Source: Gymnopilus junonius (Eukaryota > Basidiomycota > Agaricomycetes > Agaricales > Galerinaceae). From it: 64,000 nucleotides of DNA. The DNA lies in the NCBI GenBank assembly GCA_015501075.1, contig JADNYJ010000113.1, positions 1 to 64,000 of the forward strand, written 5' to 3'. The translations under genes were made by a program, and so were the position numbers. Below are positions 34,038-45,179 of this stretch, piece after piece. Below the pieces are notes generated by a model that searched no databases, was not told the origin of the DNA, and saw nothing but the letters and a program-made list of their open reading frames with translations. Numbering within the stretch: the first letter of the stretch is position 1; every line of letters begins with the position of its first letter.

Positions 34038-35236
34038 ATGCCTCATCTTTCTTCTCGAACCCGCGCCGCTGCCTCTGCTCCCAACTCATCTCCCTCAGCG
34101 ATACGCATTCGCTTGGCCCAAGCAAATGCCCCTCGCTCGAACCGACCCCCATCCCCTCATCCTCTCATACTAGAACCGAAGTCCGTCTTTCTCAGACGGA
34201 CTCCTCCTCTGACTCGCCCGACCCGAACGACGCTCCCTCTACAAGGTACCCTCCTCCGATCCCTACGGTACACGCCCCCCTCCGTTCTGTTGAGGACTTC
34301 CTCAACTTACTCGACTTTGTCGAATTCCAACAGCTGACCCATAAGGAACTCGAACAGTTCCTGAACCACCCCGCCGCTACTCCACGCCCTCGAGGTCCTT
34401 CAAAACGATCCCTTCCTTAGGGATACCCTCCGCCAATTCAAACACGAAACGGACCGCACCGCACGCCACCGCGAAGTAGTGAAGGCATCTCGAACAAAGT
34501 CACTACAACTGTTCGAGACCCTCATGCGCTTCCGACTCGAAAGAGTCATCAACCCCCTCCTCGTCAGTAGCAGACGACGAGGAGAACGCCCTCCTCTGCA
34601 ACATCTGCCATTAGGTCTGAAGAGGAACCCTTCCTTCCCCTTCCTCTTATACGTCGCCCCACAGACCCACTCGCCCGTTCCTCCTCGCGACGAATGATTC
34701 TCAACACCGTCTCCGTCGATGACCACTCCCCAGGACCCCTTCCGGCACGCTCCCGTGCACCACCCCCAACCACGCCGCCATCACCGCTCCGAAGACACCC
34801 ACTCGCCACCATGCAGACGACCTCTGCCCAGAACGCCGCCCGTAACGACCCTCCTCCCTACGCCGTACCTCCTCCGATACCACCCTGACCCCAGACTCCC
34901 TTCCGACCCGCTCATACCCCGACGAACCCCCGACCTAGTCCTCGACGACGCTGCTTTGTTTGCAGCAGCGCGAACCACTGGCAGGCAGACTGCCGCAGCT
35001 ACCGCTGCCGCCACTGCCGCCAGTATCATCCTGGCCACAACTCGATCGATTGTAGTCGACGACCGATCCGACGAAGCAATGGGGAATTCGTAGGCTATGC
35101 CTACGAATTCACAGAAGAACAATTGGCGAACGTCGACGAAATCGACAACTCACCCAATGACTGGTACGACGCAGCACATGACAGCTGGCAGGGAGAAGAA
35201 GCGGAGAATAACATGAGCGGTGAGCCCCATTATTGA
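34038..35236 (+). pseudogene. Gypsy A third ORF with two zinc-knuckle-like motifs, frameshifted
   Basis: Counterpart of the intact 402-aa ORF3 of element B. It starts MPHLSSRTRAAASAPNSSPS, loses frame in the Pro/Ser-rich middle, and regains it before CFVCSSANHWQADC (CX2CX4HX4C) and CRHCRQYHPGHNSIDC (CX2CX6HX4C). The tail is conserved (GYAYEFTEEQL, SWQGEEAENNMSGEPHY), stop at 35234-35236. It lies between chromodomain and polypurine tract, where env-like genes sit in some gypsy elements, but has no signal peptide or membrane segment that I can see. Confidence 0.7.
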
Positions 35237-35254
35237 AGCCAGGGGCTTCAAATC

Positions 35255-35268
35255 TTAGTAGGGGGTAA
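35255..35268 (+). promoter_or_regulatory. Polypurine tract of gypsy A
   Basis: AGTAGGGGGTAA immediately before the 3' LTR (TGTTACG). Expected to prime plus-strand DNA synthesis. Confidence 0.7.
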
Positions 35269-35725
35269 TGTTACGTTTCTCTTTTCCTTATCTTATCGCA
35301 TGCCCCACTTTGTTTCTTGCTATCAATTATCGGACGATTTATTATTTATAGTTTCCTTTTGATCATCTTTGCTCACAAAGATGATCATTCACTTTCTTAC
35401 ACGTATGAGGACAATCTTTCCCTTTTGATCATCATCCCCTGTACTGCCCCGATGATGATCACTCCTTTCTGATTCCCCTTGTTTTACCTTCGTTTCATTA
35501 TATTATTATCACACACAAATAAGTATATAAACAGTAGCTAGACTACGATGTACTGTAGCTTGTTCTTGAGAATCTAACATCTCTTGTAACAACCGAGACG
35601 AACTTGAACCGCTAAGGCATTCTTCTGTCGAAGACAATACCTAGCGGACTTCATCGAACGACCTCTACGACTACTACGCCAGACCTAATCTTATCAGATT
35701 AAGTTCTGTCGTCAAAGTCGTAACA
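35269..35725 (+). repeat. 3' LTR of gypsy A
   Basis: 457 bp, TGTTACG...CGTAACA. TATA at 35524-35531 and AGCTTGTTCTT at 35557-35567, the same 33-nt spacing as in the 5' LTR. Confidence 0.92.
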
Positions 35726-36544
35726 GGATCCAACTAGTCCCTTCAGCTCTTTTCTTTTTGAGTAGGAGCAACTTCTGTTGGGAGGTCCTGCTGTACTTGT
35801 CTGCAGAGATCTTTTTCTTCAGTGCATGAATCTTCGAAGATGCCGAGATTTGTGCAGACATATTGTCAGACTCACTAGGTTGGTATCCAGCAGTCTCTGC
35901 CTTGAGTCTGGCCTGGACAACAATGTCAAAGAATAGATGTCACAAAACAGCGATAACCTTTACCAAGACTTTAGCAAGGAAGTTGTCATGGTGGGGGTAC
36001 TTGTTGTGTTTGGAAATGAAGGCCTTCTTGTATGCATCATAGGACATGTTGATATTTGGACTGGAGGGTGGCTGTAATAAGGAGCATCACATTGAACAAC
36101 GTCGGGTGGCACAGGATTTCAAACATACAATGGAAAGCTCCATCAGAAAGAATGCCATGCAGAGGATGGTTTGTAAGATAGCCGCGAGTGTCCAACAGAA
36201 CACGAGCTTTGCTGGATATTCACTAACAGATATTGTTGGGTAGTTGAGGAGAAAGGACAATGAATACAGGATGCCCCTCGATAACTATAAGAAGCAAAAA
36301 ATTGCCGACCCAGAAAGGAAAATGGCCATTCCACTGCTTTTGGATGCATCAGAACATTTGATGAATTTGACAAGGATAAAAAATGAGGACACTATTCAGC
36401 ACTCAAATAAATGAATGCCTGGAAAATAATGTGAACTAGGGTAGCAGTGTGCATTAGCGAGGTGTATGAAAGGCAAGGAATATGGAAGTTGATAGAGAAA
36501 GATAAAATATGATGCTCCAGTGCCATTTGATATATATTTATACA
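35726..36544. other. Fragmentary minus-strand coding and spacer
   Basis: On minus, 36045-35730 reads MSYDAYKKAFISKHNKYPHH and, after a possible intron, ARLKAETAGYQPSESDNMSA and SSKIHALKKKISADKYSR. This looks like a fragment of a TE-associated gene truncated by the gypsy A 3' LTR. 36250-36410 on plus has a short frame (NYKKQKIADPERKMAIPLLL) without splice support. No family recognised. Confidence 0.35.
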
Positions 36545-37647
36545 CAAATAGATAAGATAGTGGATGCTGACAAAAGCTTCTTCCAGAGGGAGTATGACTA
36601 AGCCATCAATTATCCTCCTTCCTTCCAATAGATCTAATGCAACCACCCTTCTTCATGTCATCTCCTGTTGCTCTCTCCCACCAGCCTAAGGGACTTGCCC
36701 TTTACTTCTACGAGTGGCATGCATCCCATGTTATGAATTCCTCTTGCACAAGCAGTGACAGTGCATATTGATTTGCAGGATCAAGGATTACAGCTGACTA
36801 TTTCCTGTAGATGTGACTTTGCCACCGCTTCTAACCTTTCTTACTACACTCTTCCTGATCTCCAAAACAAGCTTGCAAAATTGGAAGCTGAAAAAGCCAT
36901 TGAAGATGCCAAGGCCAGTGCGGGCATGGATGCCGCCAATGCAGAAAGCATCGCTGAGATTGTTGGGAGGTAATTGGTATTCCTGTCTCCTGGCGGAGAA
37001 GTTGTTGAAGATGGAAGACCCTCTCGGTGCAAGTGGTTGGGCAGCCGGATGCAGCCAAGGCCATTGCCAATGCTGTCAGATTATCAAGGAGTGGTTTGGC
37101 AAATCATATGTTTCTTCACTTGTCTTATCTCTGTTAATGTACTGATCATATTTTTACTTAGTTGCCAATGCTGCTCTTTGATGACAACAATAGCATGATG
37201 CATATCAATGCCTCTGAGTATTCTGAGAAGCACTCAATCTCGCGACTCACCAGTGCTCCCCCAGGTTACGTTTGCTATGAGCTGGAGGTTAACTGACTGA
37301 GTACATGTGCCACATATCCTACTCCATCATTCTCATTGATGAAATCAAGAAGGTTTGCAGGGAATTTGTCTTGCAACGCTGTCGACCATGTAGTCAAATT
37401 CCTTTCAGCAAACACCAAGATTGTTGCTGCCACTGCTGAGATCACCCAGGTTGCCACCATCTCTACTAATGATGACACCTATGTCAGAAACCTAATCACA
37501 CAGGCAATAGAGAAGGTTGGAAAGGAGGGAGACATCACCGTCAAGGAGGGTCGCACAGTTGAGGATGAAATTGAAATCACTGAAGGCATGTGTTTCGACT
37601 GAGGATTTATCTCACCCTATGTCATCACCAACATCAAGACTCAGAAG
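36545..37647 (+). pseudogene. HSP104-HSP60 chimeric gene fragment, copy 1
   Basis: First of two 1,103-bp direct copies (other at 50548-51650, about 9 differences, no indels). The left part encodes pieces of the Hsp104/ClpB disaggregase: DFATASNLSYYTLPDLQNKL, ESIAEIVGR, VRLSRSGLANH in shifted frames, then [11 protein letters not shown] and APPGYV; the Walker A segment is missing. Near 37355 it fuses to mitochondrial HSP60 (GroEL-like): [53 protein letters not shown], then FD, a TGA at 37600-37602 where Arg is expected, and GFISPY. Non-functional; two unrelated chaperone genes joined head to tail. Confidence 0.85.
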
Positions 37648-37947
37648 GCTTGCAGGGAATTTGTGTTGTGACACTGTCAGCCATGTAGTCGAATTCCTTT
37701 CAGCACACACCCACTACCGAAACAACTCTCAAAACTGCCATTGAGAAAATTAGGGGGAGTAGGCTGGGGATTTGAAGACTGTGTGGTGGTTGTATCTTAA
37801 GTCATAAACTATATTATGTTGTAGGGTCACCGTTATATCTATTACTGCTTGTTTTGAATTTAATTATATCTCAATGTTCTTATGTTTTGGCACATGTGAT
37901 AACAGTAACAAGAAAAGGTTTGTCTTTCATTCACTAATATATGTACA
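37648..37947. other. Partial repeat of HSP60 segment, then spacer
   Basis: Bases 37648-37712 repeat, with substitutions, the segment 37354-37420 (TTGCAGGGAATTTGT... CCTTTCAGCA.ACAC). Similarity is lost after about 37745. The rest is AT-rich with no gene. Confidence 0.6.
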
Positions 37948-39917
37948 TTATACATCATTGATATACACAGTTCCCCAAAATAGGTCGCCATCCACTGGCT
38001 CCTCACTGACAACCTGGTTACCTATTTCATGGAACAAGTACAAAGGATCCATTGTCAGAGACGATGGGCCAGCTGGCATGCCGGGCTGATCCAAAGATGT
38101 GTATTCTCCATAATCAGGGTTCTGTATTATGGCTTCAAGTATGTTGTCCACTTGGTCAGAAGTGGCCCGCATGTTGTAGCCTGGCTCCGTGGTGCATGCA
38201 GCATTCAGTTCAGCAGCCAGGTCGAAATCATTGAATGCCTGTGGTGCGCCAGGCCCATACGACTTGAGGTGCACCACCAACGGATGGGGAATGTCTCTAA
38301 ATTCGGTTTTCCCAGGTGGATTGCCCACGGAATATAAATGTCTAGGCAGAAGCAAGTTTAAATAAGTAACCTGAAAAATATTGAGAAGAATAACCTACAG
38401 CCCGAAATTCCACCAAGCCTTCCATGAGTTGGCCATTGACTCCTTCATAGCGGCATCCTCTCGTGCCTTCTGGATCAGCCAGTGGAGGTTATGGAGAGTC
38501 TGACTGTAGGACATCAGATTGAATGTGAGCTTTTGCCAGAAACCAAATTCATATTCCTTGAAGCAAAATAATAGCTACTTAGGATGTAAGCAACTAGAAA
38601 ATTTGTGTAAATGTAATGAAATACTCACAATAGCGCCAACTGTCACTAGAATGTAGTCAATTCCGATGTCATCGATTTTCATATAACAGTGGTGCCCCAC
38701 TGAGTTAGAATTCAGGAACAGGTATTTGAGCATCATTTTCCAACAGGCAGGACTACCCCACCTAGCAGACTGCCCCTGGAAATTGTAAGTCAGATAATTA
38801 TAAGGAAAAGGTGTTGATCATACCTGAGCATCTTTCTGGCCATCGGTAAATGCCAGGAGGCTGGGTTTGAAGTTGTCCCCCAGCACCAGCCCTGTATTCC
38901 TCTGGACTTCTTTCTTGAATGCCTCAATGTCCTCCTCCTGTTCCAATGTAAGCAACATAACTTTCCAGCGAGTTGCTAGATTGGGGGTGATGCCTTGATC
39001 AGTGAGATGCTGGATGTCTTCTGGAAGAAAGTGCCTCTTGATCGTTCATCTGCTGATGGTGATCAGCTGCTCCACTTCTGCAGTCAATGCATTGCTCATC
39101 TGAAGTGTTTTTAGATCGTGCATGATAGACATAAAAATAAAGCACACATAGGCCATGATTTCTGTCATGATTCTTAACACAGGGGCATCTACAACATAAA
39201 TCAGACTGAATTAAATGTGGAGAGCAAAATACATAATATACTTATGTGATAAGTCCTTGCTCGCATCGGCAAGGGCTGCATTTTCATCAGCAAATATTGG
39301 GTCCTGAGTATTTTGTGACACCGGTATATTCAATGGCAGGCTTTTGAGTGCATTGCCTGTAACGAGGCATGTTGCTACAAGATTAAGACATGCCCGCTGA
39401 AGAACCACTTTCTCCTCGATGCGAAGGGTGCCACTTCTGTTGGAAATGGGTCTGAGAGGATTTGAGGGAGTTTTCTTACTCTTTGATCAGTGCGATGGGC
39501 CTGAAGGTGCCTTAGGCGCTACATATGTGGACTCCTGTAACAAATTTAAGATCACGGAATCGATACAGTTATAAACGTACTTACTGTCATTAAATCCTGC
39601 ATGGACATCTCGACTTGAGGTGTGGGGTGAACCACTGAACTCTCTGAAGCTGACTGGTCCAAAATGCTTTGCTGAGGGTCAGCAACAAATTGAAAGCCAA
39701 CAGTGGGTGCCTGTGAAAGGACGGCACCCACATCCTCTGATGTTCTAGGAAGTGGGAGGTCTACATTGGGGAAGACGGTTAGAGATGTCAGGTTGTGCGT
39801 CCCTGATGGAGGTGCACTGGGAATATGGGTCAATGCATGTCCCCTACGGGATGCACTCCGGTGAGAAGAAGAACCTTGTCCACCTGCCAGAAGAGTGATA
39901 AGGACAAAACTAAACAA
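37948..39917 (-). CDS. Multi-exon protein of unknown function, TE-associated
   Basis: Co-linear minus-strand exons with consensus splice sites. The N-terminal Ser/Pro-rich part is at 39917-39552 (SSHRSASRRGHALTHIPSAP). Then come 39408-39211, about 39040-38824 (GLVLGDNFKPSLLAFTDGQK), 38776-38630 (WKMMLKYLFLNSNSVGHHCY, DDIGIDYILVTVGA), 38566-38402 (FGFWQKLTFNLMSYSQTLHN, then LHWLIQKAREDAA), an intron bounded by GTAGGT...TTTTCAG, and a last exon 38373-37948 (YLNLLLPRHLYSVGNPPGKT, IPHPLVVHLKSYGPG, acidic tail). One stop interrupts the frame near 39050. I do not recognise the family. It lies between the two chaperone-chimera copies. Confidence 0.45.
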
Positions 39918-40309
39918 CCAGGCAATGGATTGTGGTATGCACTGGACATTGGAAATGGTGGCTAGAGAAATGTATTGTAAGCTTCATGGGGGGTGTTATA
40001 TAGGACCGTGAGCTTACCTTTCATATTTTGAGCAGGAAGCTCACAATGTTGGATCGATGCAGCACTGTGAAGATGTGAAGGTGTGCTAAAGATGAAAGTG
40101 CCAATTATAACATAAAGGAATGCAGGTACGAGAATGCACATAATTTCTTTCACTGAGCATGTCATGAGTTCAGTCTTCATCAGTTTTCATTCAAACAATT
40201 CATGGTACATACACAACAATGGGGCATACAACACTAATATCACAGTGGAAGCTACAGGTAATGGAAGTGCATTAACTATGACAGGGTAATGAAGGAGATT
40301 GACGAGGGG

Positions 40310-41517
40310 TCACTTAGCCATGGATGCACACATTTCATCAGGGGTTGTGTCAGATGTTTGGCTAGGAGATGTGTCAGGTTGAAAATCTTCATTGTCTTCT
40401 TCATCATCATCTTCTTCTTCTTCACTATCAATCCCATCTTCCTCGCTCCATCCTTCATTATCAGAATCAATTGATCCTACATTTCGAGAATTAAGAATGC
40501 TGGAAATGGTGACAGAAAAAGGTAAGGGATTGATTAACCCAGGAGTAAGGTCAGGAGTGGGTGCAAGCACAAAATGCGTCCTATCAAGTGTATGTAGGAT
40601 GTCGCTGACTTGGTGGTTGGCTTCTGCCATCCTGGCATATGCAACTTCTGCGAAGTCATTGAGGGCTTTGAGGTGCTCCTCTGCCTCTAGAATTCTGGCA
40701 ATGGCAAGTCACTCTGCAGCTTGGAGAGCATCCCTACTTGTGAAAGTGAGATTAGCTGCACTTTGTGGGTCTAAGTTGCCAAGGTGCTTTCCCTCATTCG
40801 CCATAGACTCAAGGAGTCTGGCCTCATAGAGGTCTTTCAGAGCCTTCAACTCCAAAGCTGCTCCTTTAAGACGACGTGCTCTGGCCAGAGAAAGCAATCT
40901 CTCAGATTTCAAGGAATTGGCCACCAGCCTGTCTGCCTTTGGGTGCAAAAAGCTTGGCTGATTAAATTACGAAAGAGATGAGTGAATAGTATGAAAACCT
41001 TAGCTTTATAATATCTTACTTTATTCTTTATGACAAATTTTGCCAACAAAGGTGTCCTAATAACCATTGATGGGATAACTTGGAGACCCTGTTTGTTCAG
41101 ATTCTGAGAGGATTCGGTTACTGGTGAAGCATTCATACTTGGTACTGCAGGTACCTGCCTGACTGATTCAAGAGGCTCGGCCTGCAAAAGGCTTGGAGCT
41201 ATCAGTCACTGTTCGACTGAGTTCGGAGGCCCTCCTTGGGAAATACTAGGAGCTACAGGGTTCTGTTCTACCATGTTTGGAGCACTGGGTTGAGGAAGGC
41301 TGGAGATGCCAGGCCTTCGATAGACTGTGTTCAGAGGCCCTGCTTGGGAAGGGCTGGAAGCGCCAAGTCGGTCTTCCTTCCTCGATAAAGGAGGGTATTT
41401 TCCCTCATGATATGTATTTATAGGGAGATAAGTAAGAAAGGAACTTTGGGGGGAACTGTACAATGAAGTGGTTGTGGTTGCCATGCTTGAGGAGCCTCTG
41501 CCCACAACTCCCAGCAT
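40310..41517 (-). CDS. Hypothetical coiled-coil protein with acidic C-terminus
   Basis: Minus-strand frames in order: 41517-41206 (MLGVVGRGSSSMATTTTSLY; degenerate repeats of the type QAGPLNTV / QGGPPNSVEQ), 41187-41040 (QAEPLESVRQVPAVPSM, VIRTPLLAKFVIKNKV), 40948-40709 (SERLLSLARARRLKGAALEL, predicted helix) and 40690-40310 (MAEANHQVSDILHTLDR then a Glu/Asp run EEEEDDDEEDNEDF). A TGA/TAA interrupts near 40708. No domain recognised. Adjacent to, and possibly a partner of, the gene at 37948-39917. Confidence 0.4.
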
Positions 41518-42307
41518 GGAATCTTTGATGCAATTTGCTTATGTGATGAAAGGAATGAGACAGAGATGCTATCTCATCATCCAAGGCACAGAAAAAATTG
41601 TCTGTAACCATTGAGATTGACTGGTTATATTGACCTAAATGTGTCTTTCTCAGTGAGTCAGATCAAATATTTTGAAAGGTACCATAGGTACAGAACTTAG
41701 TATAAAGTCTAGTGGGGTACAAATCAAAGAAGTTTGTCAGTAGAATCTAGATGGCGTACGTTATTGGTTTGGTGGAGTGCATATTTTCAGTGACCTTGCT
41801 TGCTGTCTAAGAAGAAGGATATGTGATATATTACTTGTGTAACTGCAGGATCTGCAGGAACATAAAATAAGGTATTGCATTCTGAAGGTGGGAAAGAAAT
41901 ATATATTAATAAGCAGTCTTCCAGAGCAATGTATAATAATCAATCATCACGTGCTCATCTTATTTCATTGTCTCTGCAGCACGCCAGGTGCGGGAGTGCC
42001 TCAACAAGAACTATGGCACTGCTGCCCAGAATTTCATGGCAATATGATCCCACATTGCATATGCCATTTCCTACACTGTTCTTTTACTGTTAGCTGATTC
42101 TTTATTTATCATTACATTGCAGCCACCACATTTCGCCAATGTTTTTCATCCATTCTTTCGAGTTACCCCTGGCAATGGGAGGGCATTATCATGAATCCGA
42201 AGAGCCTATCTTCACTTGCAGGAAATATAACAGGATTTAATGCACATCTTCTTTGTACTCTCTTTTCCTCCACCTTCTAACCTCTTCCTTAGCACTTTAT
42301 CGAGGCT
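41518..42307. other. Divergent spacer
   Basis: Separates minus-strand genes on the left from the plus-strand JmjC region on the right. No coding frame supported; it could hold promoters for both sides. Confidence 0.4.
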
Positions 42308-45150
42308 TTGGATCATTATGAAACTCATATGCTCAGTCTGAGTTCGAGCCAGTCAGCGTCGGAAATGCTGTGGCTCCTTGGTGTTCAAATTGAATACCCA
42401 GATTCACCCACCGAACCTATCCAAATCCTTTCTGAAAATGCGAGCCAACTTTTGACCAATGACTATCAGAAGATATCATCAATGATAGCAGCTGATGGCC
42501 TATTTGAGCTCTTGGCATTGAAGTATGGATCAATAAGTCCTATGCCTCGAACTTCACAACAGGTTGCAATGTTCCTCCCTCCAACATCGTCAGCAACTCC
42601 GAAGGAACCCATACCTGTAAGAAATCTGAGCAGAAAGGTTGCATTTGTTGAACACTGACGCAGATATAGGGTTGGGACAAGATATCTTTTGATTGGATGC
42701 AAGTCTTGTTTGACTTTCACAATGCAGTGAAGAAAGTCGCTCATTCAGATGACATTGCAGAGTGCATGAGGTCTCCCAGTTCACTGTTGACCCTTCTGTG
42801 ACTTGTTACTAACAGTAACTGGAAAAACGCTTACAATGCCTCCAAAAACAACATCCTTCACACTGCCCTTCATATCAACATGATGAAGAATATCAACTTC
42901 TCAAGCGATGATCTTCCGGATCTTCTGGTTTCTGTGAACATGAGACATAAGGTGTAAGTTCTGCTGGCTGACATGTTTTCCTTTGCTTACCCTTGAGCAG
43001 AACCTTCATCGAGAAGGAATTAATAGATGAGGCTCTGTCTGGGGACAATGAGTGGCGCAACGAAAACCTGGACATAACGGACGAAATTCAAAAGGTTGCA
43101 AAGTCTGCTGGTGTTGGGGCTGTGGCTCTGCGCTCACCCCTTCACCTCGCTTTGATTCTAACCCCTCTCTTTCTTCTCCTTCCATTCCAGCTCATCAAGA
43201 AGACCTATAGCTGCCATATAATGTTGGAATTGGCTGCAGAGCTGTGGCCTCATAAACCAGATCTACTTCTGAGGGTGGAGGCTATCATCTGGGATGCAGT
43301 GTTTCTCTTATCACTCGGCAAGACTGCACCGCATCGAGCACTTCTGGACCTACTGCACAACATCCCTTGGAGCGAACTGGAAACGGCATCAGATGCAGTT
43401 GCTTCCCTACCTGTTTCAAGCATGCCCCCTGCTTCTTTTTCAGTGCCGTTTCTTGCTGGTGATGATCAGCAGTTGGAGAAATTTAACCCCCCTGCTTCGT
43501 TGTTGCCACCTCTTAGCAAACCAATAGGTTTGTTATGCTTTCTCAACTTGTTGTTCTATCATCTCAATTTTGATCACAGGAACCCCTGAATTCACAGGAG
43601 CATTGGAGTCGCGGAAAGAGTACTTTACAGCCGCTGAAAGCAGCCTCTGTGGCCCTGTTGGCGATGGCACTCACTATAATCATAATGCCACTGTTGATCA
43701 GTCCCAACTCAATGGTGATTCCGGGCCCCTTGTTGAGGATGATCAGCAAATTTTTTCTCAGCCTCTGGCTGATACTTTCAATGAGGCATTGACTACCGTG
43801 CACACAGGGTCTCCAGCGTCGCTTGACTGCATATCTGACAAAGAGCTTGAGCCCCTCAATGATGCATTCACCACTTCAGGTTCATGTTTTGTAAGGAAAT
43901 TGTCTGACATCAGGGTGAGTAGTAACTTCCAAATCGATTTAGGATCCCTTGACAGCAATGAATCTGAGAAAGAGACCGAAGGGCAGAATTTTACTCGGTC
44001 TCTGGCTGACATGCTCAATAGTGCCTTCAATGCCTCAGGGTCTCCTGTGTCAGATAGCTACGAATCTGAGGAAGAGACTGCCCCCCTTAATGATGCATCC
44101 GATATGCCCCCTCCATGTTCTGCAAGTATGGAAGACACTGTGGCTGCAGTAGATCAAACCGATATTATAATGAATACTGATGTGGTGGGGGATTTAGGGT
44201 CTCCAGTCCACAATGATGGCAGTCAACCCTGCGACAAGGATGTGGAGATGAATGGGCCACCAGTTGGACCTGCTTCATCACTGGCATCCTCTCAAACTTC
44301 TCCAGAAGTACCTCGAAAGGCTATGCCCTGCACAGAATCCAGTATGTCAGGAGGTGCAGCCACCATGAATCAAGATGCAGGTAAAGTGGTGCCACCCCTT
44401 TCCCTACTTTTCCTACTTAACCTTTCTCTCCAGTTTCTAAGAATTCACCCAAAGCATCAACTTCAAAGGCTTTTGATGACAACGGAAGTGATCTATCATC
44501 AGATATATTGAGCACAGGCATAGTGGCGGTTGCATTTTCCATACATGAGCTCTGTCTGAAGCCCTCTTCCTCATAGATTCAGAAAGTTCAGACACTGATG
44601 GTTCCAACAGGAATGTTTCTGAGGATGAGGATCACTGCTCAGATGACTTGGACAACCCTAAGGATGAAACCTTCAGACCTTCAGGCACCTCCAAGAAAAA
44701 AGGCGGTCTTCAGGACAAGAAGGGTAAAGCCTCTTTGGCGGAAAAGGGGAACAATTCGACTGGTCTCCTGGACAAGAAGGGTAAAACCTCTTCGACAGGT
44801 CTTCAGGACAAGAAGGGAAAAGCCTCTTCGACAGGTCTTCAGGACAAGAATGGAGTGGGAAACAGACATAAAAACAGTGGAGCATCTGCTGTTGGTAGGG
44901 GCAACACTGCAGAGAACCCAATAAATGTTGATGAATTTGTATCCTTCTTTGAACCCTCTGTCATGAGGGAATTTGTAAGTCAAACACTATTCCATTACTT
45001 CCTCTTCCTCATCTTTCCACAGAAGAAGAAGGAGGAGGTTACACTCTTGTTGCTACCACCCCCTCCCAGAATTTCCTGTGATAAAGCCTTTGTAGTTTAT
45101 GATGCTGACAGGAATCAGACAGAGCTACAGCCCCAGTTCCATGTGAGTTG
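42308..45150 (+). CDS. N-terminal exons preceding the JmjC-like region (function unknown)
   Basis: Plus-strand frames with plausible splice joins: 42308-42658 (MDHYETHMLSLSSSQSASEM), 42993-43540 (FIEKELIDEALSGDNEWRNE and LELAAELWPHKPDLLLRVEA), 43580-44395 (acidic Ser-rich, LADTFNEALTTVHTGSPASL and a related LADMLNSAFNASGSPVSD) and 44648-45148. The last contains four degenerate copies of TGLQDKKGKASS. No domain is recognised. Position and phase suggest these belong to the same gene as the JmjC-like segment at 45180-47138, but continuity is not proven, and stops occur between exons. Confidence 0.4.
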
Positions 45151-45179
45151 AACTTGTGCATGTCTTCTTCTTCTGACAT

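Larger units (their letters stand above)
28218..35725 (+). mobile_element. Ty3/gypsy chromovirus, element A (7.5 kb)
   Basis: Complete LTR-to-LTR element on plus: 5' LTR 28218-28673, primer site 28675-28685, gag, protease, reverse transcriptase, RNase H, integrase with chromodomain, an extra 3' ORF, polypurine tract and 3' LTR 35269-35725. The LTRs begin TGTTA and end TAACA and differ at roughly 14 positions (about 97% identity). Several frameshifts make it non-autonomous. Flanks (AAGAG left, GGATC right) do not form a target duplication. Confidence 0.93.

Noticed and set aside
34719..35093. Long Ala/Thr/Arg-rich frame within gypsy A
   Set aside because: Out-of-frame reading of ORF3; the CCHC-encoding frame is the conserved one in element B.
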